21,497 bases of DNA from Actinomycetota bacterium (GCA_005787665.1 SYAB01000177.1:1-21497); one strand, 5' to 3'; counted from the stretch's first letter, positions 1 to 7,368 are shown. Notes: generated by a model not told the origin, from the letters alone. A program made the numbers and translations.

Positions 1-1838
1 ATCCAGGCCGCCCGCTGGGCCCGATCGTCGGCCATCTCCTCATCGAGCGGACGGGTCAGCAACCCCAGTTCGTGCCGCAGTCGTACGTGCTCACCGGCGA
101 GGTACCCCGGCGTCGGGGGCAGGTCGTGGGTGGTCACCGAGGACAGGCACAGCTCGCGCCAGTGCTGGGCCTGTAGGGGACCGCGGTCGCCCCCGTCGAT
201 CTCGAACCACAGGATCGACGTGCCGAGCAGGCCCCGCTCGCGCAGGTAGTCCCGTACCCACGGCTCGACGGTGCCGAGATCCTCACCGACCACCACCGCT
301 CCCGCCCGGTGGGCTTCCAGCGCGACGATGCCGATCATCGCGTCGTGGTTGTAACGCACGTACGTGCCCTGTGTCGGCGGGGCCCCGGCGGGGATCCACC
401 ACAGCCGGAACAGCCCGATGATGTGGTCGATCCGGACCCCGCCGGCATGTCGCAACACCGCGGCGATGAGCGCCCGAAACGGTTGGTACCCAGACTCTTC
501 GAGCTGATCCGGCCGCCACGGCGGCTGTGACCAGTCCTGGCCGAGTTGGTTGAACTCGTCCGGCGGGGCGCCCGCGGTGACCCCGAGTGCCAGCACGTTC
601 TGCAGCGACCAGGCATCGGCGCCGCTGGGATGAACGCCGACCGCGAGATCGTGCATGATTCCCAGCGGCATGCCGGTGCGCAGCGCCTGCGACTGCGCGG
701 CCGCCAACTGATCGTCGAGCTGCCACTGCAGCCAGCGATGGAAGTCCACCGCGTCGCGGTGTCGCTCGGCGAACGCGGTGACCTCCGGGTTGCCCGGGTG
801 CTGCATCGCCACCGGCCAGGTCCGCCAGTCCCCGCCGTACTCCTCGGCCAGCGCGCACCAGGTGGCGAAGTCGTCGAGAGCGGCGCCCTCCCGGTGTTTG
901 TAGGCCTCGAAGGCCAACTCCCGGCCCGCCGATCGAGGCACCCGGTAGACGATGTCGAGGGCGCGACGTTTGGCGGCCCAGGTGGCGTCCCGGTCGATGA
1001 TGTCGGAGGTGGCCGTCTGTTGCGCGCACGCGGACCGCAGCTTGTCCACCTTTCCGCGCCGGGGCACGGCGGCGAACTCGGGGATCGCCTCAACGCGCAG
1101 GTAGAGCGGGCTGACGAAACGACGCGAGGTCGGAAGGTAGGGAGAGGGCTCCATCGGTGCGGTCGGCGCTGCCGCATGCAGCGGGTTGATCAGCACGTAT
1201 CCGGCCCCGTGCACCGAGCCGGCCCACACCGCCAGATCCGCGAGGTCCACCAGATCGCCGATACCCCACGAGCCCTTCGACCGAACGCTGTAGAGCTGGG
1301 TGGCCAGACCCCAGGCCCGGCGGTTACCCATCCGCTCCGGCACGCCCAGCCAGGCGGGTGTGACGATCAGCGGGGTGTCGAACTCCTGATCGCCGGAGCG
1401 CAGGTGCAGCCGGTGGTAGCCCAGCGGCAGATCTGCGGGCAGCACGAACGTGGCCTCGCCCACCAGCCGGCCGTCAACCTCGAACGGGGGGGTGAAGTTG
1501 TCCACCTGGCGGATCCCGCGGTGGGCGGTGCCGTCCTCCCTCCGCACCCAGACATCTGCGGGAGCGCCGTGGTCGACGTGCACCCAGAACGAGGTCTCGG
1601 TGCCGGCCCGGGTCACGATCGTCGGCGGCAGCGCCCGCCGCCAGCGCTGCCGATCCACCTCCAGAATCGCTGCCTCGCAGGCCTCCTCGGTGTCGGCCCG
1701 CACGCCGAGGGCGGCCAGCACCCCGACCACCGTCGAGGGGTCGACGGTCACGAAGTTCCCCACCCAGTCGTGATAGGCACAGGCCACACCGAAGCGGTCG
1801 GCCAAGGCGGTCAGCGCGGGTTCAGCCATGGGGGCCAT
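1..1838 (-). CDS. malQ: 4-alpha-glucanotransferase (amylomaltase), 3' end beyond window
   Basis: Transfers alpha-1,4-glucan segments between malto-oligosaccharides in cytoplasmic maltodextrin/glycogen metabolism (GH77). The first 612 codons are present and the C-terminus lies left of base 1. Residues up to about 150 form the actinobacterial MalQ N-terminal domain; the GH77 barrel follows. Catalytic residues are visible: nucleophile D471 in RIDHIIGLFR, acid/base E519 in VVGEDLGTVE and transition-state D572 in TTHDLPP. The sequence resembles M. tuberculosis Rv1781c over its whole length. I chose ATG 1838 because GGAG lies 4 nt upstream; the in-frame ATG at 1829 has no properly spaced ribosome site. 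It lies 31 bp behind the SMR pair on the same strand, so co-transcription is likely. Family call is firm; the exact start is less so. Confidence 0.95.
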   Translation of the reverse strand, partial: MAPMAEPALTALADRFGVACAYHDWVGNFVTVDPSTVVGVLAALGVRADTEEACEAAILEVDRQRWRRALPPTIVTRAGTETSFWVHVDHGAPADVWVRREDGTAHRGIRQVDNFTPPFEVDGRLVGEATFVLPADLPLGYHRLHLRSGDQEFDTPLIVTPAWLGVPERMGNRRAWGLATQLYSVRSKGSWGIGDLVDLADLAVWAGSVHGAGYVLINPLHAAAPTAPMEPSPYLPTSRRFVSPLYLRVEAIPEFAAVPRRGKVDKLRSACAQQTATSDIIDRDATWAAKRRALDIVYRVPRSAGRELAFEAYKHREGAALDDFATWCALAEEYGGDWRTWPVAMQHPGNPEVTAFAERHRDAVDFHRWLQWQLDDQLAAAQSQALRTGMPLGIMHDLAVGVHPSGADAWSLQNVLALGVTAGAPPDEFNQLGQDWSQPPWRPDQLEESGYQPFRALIAAVLRHAGGVRIDHIIGLFRLWWIPAGAPPTQGTYVRYNHDAMIGIVALEAHRAGAVVVGEDLGTVEPWVRDYLRERGLLGTSILWFEIDGGDRGPLQAQHWRELCLSSVTTHDLPPTPGYLAGEHVRLRHELGLLTRPLDEEMADDRAQRAAW

Positions 1839-1869
1839 CTTGCTCCGTGGCCCTGCCGCGCGCGGGAGA

Positions 1870-2196
1870 TCAGCCGGCCGAACCGGACAGCTCGATGGTC
1901 AGCACGCCAACGATGATCAGCGCGATACCGCCGATCATCACCGGGGTCAGCGGCTCCCCGAAAAGGACCTTGCCCATCAGCGCCACCAGAGCCACCCCAC
2001 AGGCCGACCACACCCCGTAGGCGATCCCGACCGGCATGCCCAAGGACAGGGCTGTCGACACCAGGGCGAAGGAGGCGACGTAACCCACGACCACAGGCAG
2101 GATCCAGGCCCGCTTGCGGAAACCATCGGAGGCCCGCAGACCCAATGTGGAGAAGACCTCGAGCAGGATGCCCCCGGCCAGGGCCAGCCACATCAT
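1870..2196 (-). CDS. SMR family multidrug efflux subunit, second of a pair
   Basis: A 108-residue protein of four predicted membrane segments, the standard SMR size. The essential first-helix Glu is E13 (GGILLEVFS), and the SMR helix-3 signature appears as GIAYGVWSACG. SMR pumps exchange cationic drugs or polyamine-like compounds for protons across the inner membrane. The ATG at 2196 overlaps the TGA of the upstream SMR gene (ATGA), so translation is probably coupled; the next codon is also ATG and could be the true start. Overlapping SMR genes usually encode obligate heterodimers (EbrAB, YkkCD type). Substrate cannot be read from sequence. This gene is directly upstream of malQ. Confidence 0.9.
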   Translation of the reverse strand: MMWLALAGGILLEVFSTLGLRASDGFRKRAWILPVVVGYVASFALVSTALSLGMPVGIAYGVWSACGVALVALMGKVLFGEPLTPVMIGGIALIIVGVLTIELSGSAG

Positions 2197-2525
2197 GCTT
2201 CGGGGGCCGGATGCGAGCCCAACTCCACCATCAGCACCCCGGCGATGATCAGACCGATCCCGACCACGATCGCCACCGTGAACGGATCGCCGAAGAGCAC
2301 CGGCGCCAGGCTCGCGGTGATCGCGGTGCCCAGCGCCCCCCAGATTCCGTAGGCGACCCCGACCGGCATACCCGCCCGCAGCACCCCGGTCAGCAGGACG
2401 AACGACGTCACATACCCCGCGATGACCAGGACCAGCCAACCTCGATGATCCTGGAAGGCCCGCAGCGACAGGGTGCCGGCGACCTCGGTGACGATCGCCC
2501 CGATCAACAGCGCCCATCTCCGCAT
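2193..2525 (-). CDS. SMR family multidrug efflux subunit, first of a pair
   Basis: A 110-residue protein with four hydrophobic helices. The conserved proton/substrate-binding Glu is E14 (AIVTEVAGT), and the helix-3 motif is GVAYGIWGALG. It resembles the next gene but is clearly diverged, as in paired SMR pumps whose two chains insert with opposite topology. No Shine-Dalgarno is visible before ATG 2525. Instead TATCGT lies 8 nt upstream, which suggests a leaderless mRNA. It is divergent from the sterol desaturase gene across a 48-bp gap. It probably leads an SMR-SMR-malQ transcript. Confidence 0.9.
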   Translation of the reverse strand: MRRWALLIGAIVTEVAGTLSLRAFQDHRGWLVLVIAGYVTSFVLLTGVLRAGMPVGVAYGIWGALGTAITASLAPVLFGDPFTVAIVVGIGLIIAGVLMVELGSHPAPEA

Positions 2526-2533
2526 GGTTGACG

Positions 2534-2539
2534 ACGATA
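2534..2539 (-). promoter_or_regulatory. Candidate -10 box for leaderless SMR transcript
   Basis: TATCGT read on the minus strand fits the mycobacterial TANNNT -10 consensus and ends 8 nt before the ATG at 2525. A start point about 7 nt downstream would fall at or next to the A of ATG. No ribosome site precedes that ATG, which agrees with leaderless initiation. No clear -35 was found. Confidence 0.4.
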
Positions 2540-2548
2540 TCGCCGGAC

Positions 2549-2554
2549 TAGACT
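2549..2554 (+). promoter_or_regulatory. Candidate -10 box for sterol desaturase/antiporter operon
   Basis: TAGACT matches the TANNNT consensus. A strong ribosome site (GGGAGGTGAG, 2561-2570) lies just downstream and ends 3 nt before GTG 2574. The predicted start point near 2561 would leave a very short leader. The same hexamer recurs before the DUF151 gene and before the glycine riboswitch. Confidence 0.35.
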
Positions 2555-2573
2555 TCCCGCGGGAGGTGAGGCT

Positions 2574-3503
2574 GTGGAGCGACTCGGCGAGATGTTGTCG
2601 GTGCTGCCCGCACCGATGCGCGACCCGGTGCTCTTCGCCGTTCCGTTCTTCATCCTGCTGCTCGCCATCGAGTGGACCGCGGCACGCACCCTCGAGGCCG
2701 GCGACGAGACCGCAGCCGCACGTCCGGCCCGCGGCTCCTATCGGAGCCGCGACGCCTGGGCCTCGATTTCGATGGGCCTGGTGTCGGTGGCCACCATGGG
2801 CGCCTGGAAGTTCGTGGGCCTGCTGGGCTACGCCGCGCTGTTCGCCTACGTCGCTCCCTGGCAGTTGCCGGCGAACCGTTGGTACACCTGGGTGATCGCG
2901 CTGGTCGGGGTCGACGTGCTGTTCTACGCCTATCACCGGATCGCCCACCGGGTACGGCTGATCTGGGCCACCCACCAGGCGCACCACTCCAGCCGCTACT
3001 TCAACTTCGCCACCGCGCTGCGGCAGAAGTGGAACAACAGCGGCGAGTTGGTCATGTGGACGCCGCTGCCGCTGTTGGGTGTCCCACCGTGGATGGTGTT
3101 CACCAGTTTCTCGATCAGCCTGGTGTATCAGTTCTGGATTCACACCGAGCGGATAGGAACCCTCTGGCGGCCTGTCGAGTTCGTCTTCAACACCCCCTCG
3201 CACCACCGGGTGCACCACGGCACCGACCCCGAGTACCTGGACCGCAACTACGGCGGCATCCTGATCATCTGGGACCGGATCTTCGGGACCTTCGCGCCCG
3301 AGACGTTCCGGCCGCATTACGGCCTGACCAAGCCGGTGAACACGTTCAACATCTGGAAGCTGGAGACCCACGAGTACGTGGCGATCGCCCGCGACGTCCG
3401 GGCCGCCCGGCGCTGGCGGGACAAATTGGGCTACGTCTTCGGCCCGCCGGGCTGGGAACCGGCGCGCACGCAGGCCGCCTACGCGGCGGGTTCGAGAGGA
3501 TAG
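2574..3503 (+). CDS. Sterol desaturase / fatty acid hydroxylase superfamily membrane protein
   Basis: A 309-residue integral membrane di-iron oxygenase. The three histidine clusters are HRIAH (H121, H125), HQAHH (H134, H137, H138) and HHRVHH (H210, H211, H214, H215), with a further His at 190. Hydrophobic stretches lie near residues 16-34, 65-95, 104-120 and 165-190. Members hydroxylate or desaturate sterols, fatty acids or other lipids using O2. Size and position relative to secA2 suggest kinship with M. tuberculosis Rv1814 (annotated erg3), but the substrate cannot be inferred. The GTG start is chosen for its excellent upstream ribosome site. The antiporter subunit gene starts 5 bp after its stop, so it heads a three-gene operon. 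Confidence 0.9.
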   Translation: MERLGEMLSVLPAPMRDPVLFAVPFFILLLAIEWTAARTLEAGDETAAARPARGSYRSRDAWASISMGLVSVATMGAWKFVGLLGYAALFAYVAPWQLPANRWYTWVIALVGVDVLFYAYHRIAHRVRLIWATHQAHHSSRYFNFATALRQKWNNSGELVMWTPLPLLGVPPWMVFTSFSISLVYQFWIHTERIGTLWRPVEFVFNTPSHHRVHHGTDPEYLDRNYGGILIIWDRIFGTFAPETFRPHYGLTKPVNTFNIWKLETHEYVAIARDVRAARRWRDKLGYVFGPPGWEPARTQAAYAAGSRG

Positions 3504-3508
3504 CGACG

Positions 3509-3994
3509 GTGGACGTCAGGGAAACGCTGCTGCCCGGTGTGGGGCTGCGCTACGAATTCGTCAACGCCGATGGTGACCGGATCAGTGTCGTCGCCAACCG
3601 CAGCGGCGATTTCGAGGTCTTCCTGTGCACCACGCCGGCCGACCCGGACCGGGCACAACGCCTGTTCCGGCTCCGGGAGCGCGAGGCCGAGGCGATGGCG
3701 CAGATCCTCGGCGCCCCGCGGATCGTGGAGAGCTACGCCGACCTGACCAAGGAGATTCCCGGCCTGGACGCCGGGCAGGTCGAGATCGGCACCGGCTCGC
3801 CCTACGCCGGACGACCACTGGGCGACACCAAGGCACGCACCCGGACCGGCGCATCCATCGTCGCGATCGTGCGTGACGAGCAGGTGCTCGCCTCGCCGGG
3901 GCCGGATGTGCAGTTGCACCCCCACGACGTCCTCGTCGTGATCGGGACCGCGGACGGTATCGCCGCGGTCCGACAGCTGGTAGACCAGGGCTGA
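3509..3994 (+). CDS. Antiporter regulatory subunit with RCK_C (TrkA-C) domain, KhtT-like
   Basis: A 161-residue soluble protein. The C-terminal half, about residues 86-158 (from QVEIGTGSPYAGRPL to VVIGTADGIAAVRQLV), is an RCK_C/TrkA-C domain, which binds ligand in K+ transport systems. The N-terminal half (about 1-80) resembles the KhtT N-terminal region and has no membrane segment. In Bacillus KhtTU, KhtT gates the antiporter KhtU and responds to c-di-AMP; whether this protein binds c-di-AMP is inference. GTG 3509 has AGAGGA 8 nt upstream. It lies 5 bp after the desaturase gene and 4 bp before the antiporter gene, so the pair is almost certainly one functional unit. Confidence 0.85.
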   Translation: MDVRETLLPGVGLRYEFVNADGDRISVVANRSGDFEVFLCTTPADPDRAQRLFRLREREAEAMAQILGAPRIVESYADLTKEIPGLDAGQVEIGTGSPYAGRPLGDTKARTRTGASIVAIVRDEQVLASPGPDVQLHPHDVLVVIGTADGIAAVRQLVDQG

Positions 3995-3998
3995 ATCG

Positions 3999-5123
3999 GT
4001 GGCAATCTCGGCACCGCTGCTCTTCGAGCTCGGTGCCATCCTCCTCGTCCTCACCGTATTAGGTTCGGCGGCACGACGTTTCGGACTCTCGCCCATCCCG
4101 CTGTATCTGCTCACCGGGCTCTTCCTGGGTACCGGCGGCATCGCCCCCATCCCCGCCGCGGCCGATTTCGTGGAGGCCGGCGCTTCGATCGGGGTGGTGC
4201 TGCTCCTGCTCACCCTGGGGCTGGAGTTCTCCACCGCCGAGTTCTCCGAATCCCTGCGCCGGCACCTGCCGTCGGCCGGGGTGGACCTGGTGCTCAATTC
4301 CGTGCCCGGCGCCCTGGCCGGCTGGCTGCTCGGCCTGGACGCCGTCGGCATCCTGGCGCTGGCCGGGATCACCTATATCTCGTCGTCGGGGGTGATCGCG
4401 CGGTTGCTCGGCGACCTGGACCGACTCGGCAACCGGGAGACCCCGGCGGTGCTGTCGGTGCTGGTGCTCGAGGATTTCGCGATGGCCGCCTACCTGCCGG
4501 TTCTGACGGTGCTGGCCTCCGGCGGGACCGTGCTGGAAGCGGTGGTGTGGACGGCGGTGGCGCTCGGCGCGCTCGGGCTGGCGTTCCTGGTCTCGCTGCG
4601 CTGGGGCCACCACGTGGGCCGGGTGCTCGGGCACCGTGAGGACGAGCAGCTGCTACTGCGGGTTCTGGGTCTGACGTTGATCGTCGCCGCCGTCGCCGAG
4701 CAATTGCACGCCTCGGCGGCGGTCGGCGCCTTCCTGGTGGGGCTGACCCTCACCGGACCCACCGCCGACCGGGCCCGCACCGTGTTGACACCGCTGCGGG
4801 ACCTGTTCGCGGCGGTGTTCTTCGTGTCGATCGGCCTGATGGTCGACCCTGCGGACCTGCTGCCCATGCTCCCGTTCGCCCTGGCGCTGGCCGCGGTGAC
4901 CGCCGTGACCAAGATCATCACCGGCGCCTACGCGGCCCGCCGGGAGGGCGCCGCCCAACGCGGCCAGCGCCGGGCCGGCACCGCGCTCATCGCACGCGGG
5001 GAGTTCTCGCTGGTCATCATTGGTCTCGCCGGAGCAAGCGTGGGAACGCTGAGCGCCGTCGCCACGCCCTATGTGTTCATCCTCGCGATCATCGGACCGG
5101 TGCTGACCCGCTTCGCCAAGTAG
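3999..5123 (+). CDS. Monovalent cation/proton antiporter, CPA2 (Kef/KhtU) type
   Basis: A 374-residue polytopic protein of about 11-13 helices. CPA2 landmarks are LLLTLGLEFS (about 70-78), SSSGVIARLL (about 128-137), the ion-binding acidic pair E158/D159 in LVLEDFAM, GAFLVGL (about 243-249), FFVSIGLMVDP (about 274-284) and ARGEFSLVI (about 332-340). The chain ends soon after the last helix and has no RCK domain; that part is supplied by the preceding gene, as in KhtTU. It likely exchanges K+ or Na+ for H+ at the plasma membrane. GTG 3999 follows the RCK_C gene by 4 bp. The selective ion is not determinable from sequence. Confidence 0.9.
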   Translation: MAISAPLLFELGAILLVLTVLGSAARRFGLSPIPLYLLTGLFLGTGGIAPIPAAADFVEAGASIGVVLLLLTLGLEFSTAEFSESLRRHLPSAGVDLVLNSVPGALAGWLLGLDAVGILALAGITYISSSGVIARLLGDLDRLGNRETPAVLSVLVLEDFAMAAYLPVLTVLASGGTVLEAVVWTAVALGALGLAFLVSLRWGHHVGRVLGHREDEQLLLRVLGLTLIVAAVAEQLHASAAVGAFLVGLTLTGPTADRARTVLTPLRDLFAAVFFVSIGLMVDPADLLPMLPFALALAAVTAVTKIITGAYAARREGAAQRGQRRAGTALIARGEFSLVIIGLAGASVGTLSAVATPYVFILAIIGPVLTRFAK

Positions 5124-5149
5124 CGCCGGCGGTGGCACCATGGGGAATC

Positions 5150-6568
5150 ATGCAGACCGTCTTCGACCGGCCCGTCGACCAGCGGCTCGTCACCTCCGCG
5201 CTGGCACCGGCGGCTTTCGGGTCGATGTGGCTCGATCCCGCCGTGGTGGGCGGTGTTCCGGACTACCCGCCCGCGCCGGGGGGGCTGTCCTGCGACCTGC
5301 TGGTCGTCGGCGGCGGATACACCGGGCTGTGGACGGCGCTGCATGCCGCCGAGCGCAACCCCGGGGCCGACATCGTGCTGATCGAGGGCGAGCGGATCGG
5401 TTGGGCCGCCTCCGGCCGCAACGGCGGCTTCGTCGACGCCAGCCTGACTCACGGCGCGGCGAACGGAAAGGCCCGCTGGCCCGACGAGTTCGACCAACTC
5501 CAGCGGCTCGGTCTGGCCAACCTCGACGGTATGCAGGCCGATATCGAGAACTACGGCCTCAAGGTCGACTGGGAGCGCACCGGCATGCTCAACGTGGCCA
5601 CCGAGTCACACCAGGTGGCCTGGCTGCGTGACGCGGCGGGCGAGGGGGAGGGACGCTTTCTCGACGAGGCCGCGGTGCGGGCGGAGGTCAACTCGCCGAC
5701 CTACCGGGCCGGGCTGTTCGCCCCCGACACCTGCGCGATCGTGCACCCGGGGAAGCTGGCGTTCGAACTCGCCCGGGCCTGCACCGAGCGCGGCGTTTCG
5801 GTCTACGAGCGCACCGCCGCGGAGTCGATCGAGCGCGACGGCGCGCACGTCCGGGTGATGACCGGGTCCGGGCCGATCACCGCGGGACAGGTGGTGCTGG
5901 CCACCAACGTGTTCCCCAGCCTGCTGCGCCGCAACCGGCTGTTCACCGTTCCGGTCTACGACTACGTGCTGGCGACCGAACCGCTGACAGATGCCCAGGT
6001 GGCCGACATCGGCTGGACGTCCCGTCAAGGCGTCGGCGACTCCGGAAACCAGTTCCACTACTACCGGCTCTCGGCCGACAACCGGATCCTGTGGGGCGGA
6101 TATGACGCGATGTACTACTACGGGCGGCGCGTCGATCCCCGCCACGAGGACCGCCCGCAGTCCTTCCGCAAGATCGCCGGCCACTTCTTCATCACCTTCC
6201 CCCAGTTGGCCGACGTCCGGTTCAGTCACCGCTGGTCCGGCCCGATCGACACCAACACCCGATTCTGTGCGCACTGGGGGCTGGCCGGGCGGGGCCGGAT
6301 CGCCTACGTCAACGGGTTCACCGGCCTGGGCGTCGGGGCGGCGCGCTTCGCCGCGGATGTCTGCCTCGACCTGCTCGAGGGACATCCCACCGAACGGACC
6401 GAACTGGAGATGGTCCGCCGCAAGCCGTTGCCCTTCCCTCCGGAGCCGTTGGCCAGCATCGGCATCCAGAGCACCCGCTGGTCGCTGGACCGCGCCGACC
6501 ACCATGCGGGCCGTCGCAATCTGCTGCTGCGCAGCCTCGATCGGCTGGGGCTCGGCTTCGACTCGTGA
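5150..6568 (+). CDS. FAD-dependent oxidoreductase of DAO family (DadA/PuuB-like)
   Basis: About 472 residues. The FAD Rossmann motif GGGYTG is at 54-59, followed by the ribose-binding acid in VLIEGERIGWAASG. The RIGWAASGRNGGF segment (about 82-94) is typical of gamma-glutamylputrescine oxidase/D-amino-acid dehydrogenase relatives, and the C-terminal NGFTGLGVGAARFAADV region closes the FAD site. Such enzymes oxidise amines or secondary amino acids; the substrate here is unknown. ATG 5150 is preferred because the chain then begins MQTVFDRP; an in-frame GTG at 5132 would add six residues, and neither start has a good ribosome site. It starts 26 bp after the antiporter stop and may read through from that operon. 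No polyamine genes lie nearby to support a PuuB role. Confidence 0.85.
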   Translation: MQTVFDRPVDQRLVTSALAPAAFGSMWLDPAVVGGVPDYPPAPGGLSCDLLVVGGGYTGLWTALHAAERNPGADIVLIEGERIGWAASGRNGGFVDASLTHGAANGKARWPDEFDQLQRLGLANLDGMQADIENYGLKVDWERTGMLNVATESHQVAWLRDAAGEGEGRFLDEAAVRAEVNSPTYRAGLFAPDTCAIVHPGKLAFELARACTERGVSVYERTAAESIERDGAHVRVMTGSGPITAGQVVLATNVFPSLLRRNRLFTVPVYDYVLATEPLTDAQVADIGWTSRQGVGDSGNQFHYYRLSADNRILWGGYDAMYYYGRRVDPRHEDRPQSFRKIAGHFFITFPQLADVRFSHRWSGPIDTNTRFCAHWGLAGRGRIAYVNGFTGLGVGAARFAADVCLDLLEGHPTERTELEMVRRKPLPFPPEPLASIGIQSTRWSLDRADHHAGRRNLLLRSLDRLGLGFDS

Positions 6569-6617
6569 CCTCCCGCCGGAGTTTGCCACCCGGCCGCGGA
6601 CACCCCCGATTTTCCAG

Positions 6618-6623
6618 TAGGCT
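6618..6623 (+). promoter_or_regulatory. Candidate -10 box for lectin-LysM gene
   Basis: TAGGCT fits TANNNT. The likely start point near 6630 places a 6-bp stem (CCGCCC 6633-6638 with GGGCGG 6647-6652) at the very 5' end of the transcript, ahead of the AGAGGAGG ribosome site at 6656-6663. TTGCCA at 6583 is too far upstream to be its -35. Confidence 0.3.
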
Positions 6624-6674
6624 CGGCCACGCCCGCCCGACCAGGAGGGCGGCCTAGAGGAGGTTAGAACAGTC

Positions 6675-7220
6675 GTGGGAGACACACTCACCGCAGGACA
6701 GAAGCTCGGTAAGGGCGATGGGCTCACATCCAACAACGGGGCCTACACCTTGACACTGCAAGAGGACGGCAATCTCGTCCTGGCGGTGCGCGGCGAGGCC
6801 GTGTGGGCCACCGGCACCAACGGTCAGGGCGTGGACCGGGCCGAAGTGCAGAGCGACGGCAACTTCGTGCTGTACGCCGGTGACAAGCCGCTGTGGCACA
6901 CCGATACCAAGGGCAAGAAGGACGTCAAACTGGTCGTCCAGGACGATCGCAACGTGGTGCTGTACGCCGCCGACGGGGCGGCCTGGAATTCACGCACCGA
7001 GACCGACGCCCCGCCGCCGGAGGAGGAGAAGGTCGAGATCATCGAGGTCGCCCCGGTGGCCAACGAGGTGCGGACGCACACCGTGGTGGCCGGCGACACG
7101 CTGTTCAACATCGCCAAGCAGTACCTCGGCGACGGCAACCGCTACCAGGAATTGGCCGACGCCAACAACATTCCCAACGCCGACCACATCGAGATCGGGC
7201 AGGTCATCACCATCCCGTGA
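6675..7220 (+). CDS. Bulb-type mannose-binding lectin with C-terminal LysM domain
   Basis: A 181-residue protein. Residues about 1-110 form a monocot-type (B-lectin) beta-prism. It carries three carbohydrate-site motifs of the QxDxNxVxY type: QEDGNLVLA (29-37), QSDGNFVLY (59-67) and QDDRNVVLY (89-97). The first lacks the final Tyr and the third has Arg for Gly. An acidic proline-rich linker (DAPPPEEEKVE, about 111-121) leads to a LysM domain (about 133-181), which binds N-acetylglucosamine polymers such as peptidoglycan. There is no N-terminal signal peptide and no membrane segment. From memory, a lectin of this build is known in M. smegmatis. GTG 6675 is 11 nt after AGAGGAGG. It appears monocistronic, with a terminator at 7227. 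Confidence 0.92.
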   Translation: MGDTLTAGQKLGKGDGLTSNNGAYTLTLQEDGNLVLAVRGEAVWATGTNGQGVDRAEVQSDGNFVLYAGDKPLWHTDTKGKKDVKLVVQDDRNVVLYAADGAAWNSRTETDAPPPEEEKVEIIEVAPVANEVRTHTVVAGDTLFNIAKQYLGDGNRYQELADANNIPNADHIEIGQVITIP

Positions 7221-7226
7221 CCTGAC

Positions 7227-7244
7227 ACCCCTGAGCTGGGGTTT
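7227..7244 (+). terminator. Short intrinsic-type terminator after lectin gene
   Basis: ACCCC (7227-7231) and GGGGT (7238-7242) form a 5-bp stem with loop TGAGCT, followed by TT. It begins 7 nt after the lectin stop codon. A second stem (CCGCC 7254-7258 with GGCGG 7263-7267) follows. The T-run is short, so strength is uncertain. Confidence 0.4.
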
Positions 7245-7368
7245 AACGGTGGACCGCCGGTCGGCGGGGACGTAACATCAAGAGTCGGTAACGATTGGCT
7301 CTCGGGGCCGATACACACCTCGACACGCTACTGCGATCCAATACCGGGTCGCCGACCGATCGGGGTGT

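Noticed and set aside
546..1916. A 456-codon plus-strand frame across malQ
   Set aside because: Antisense to malQ, which shows all GH77 catalytic residues; composition is typical of a GC-rich shadow.
2193..3371. Minus-strand frame that would extend the first SMR protein by about 280 residues
   Set aside because: The extension is antisense to the sterol desaturase and has shadow composition; the SMR protein begins at ATG 2525 with a -10 box at the right distance.
2672..3994. Long frame that would extend the RCK_C subunit upstream across the desaturase gene
   Set aside because: The upstream part overlaps the histidine-box gene in another frame; GTG 3509 has a good ribosome site.
5606..6736. 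A 376-codon minus-strand frame under the FAD oxidoreductase
   Set aside because: Shadow of a well-supported FAD enzyme; no recognisable domain.
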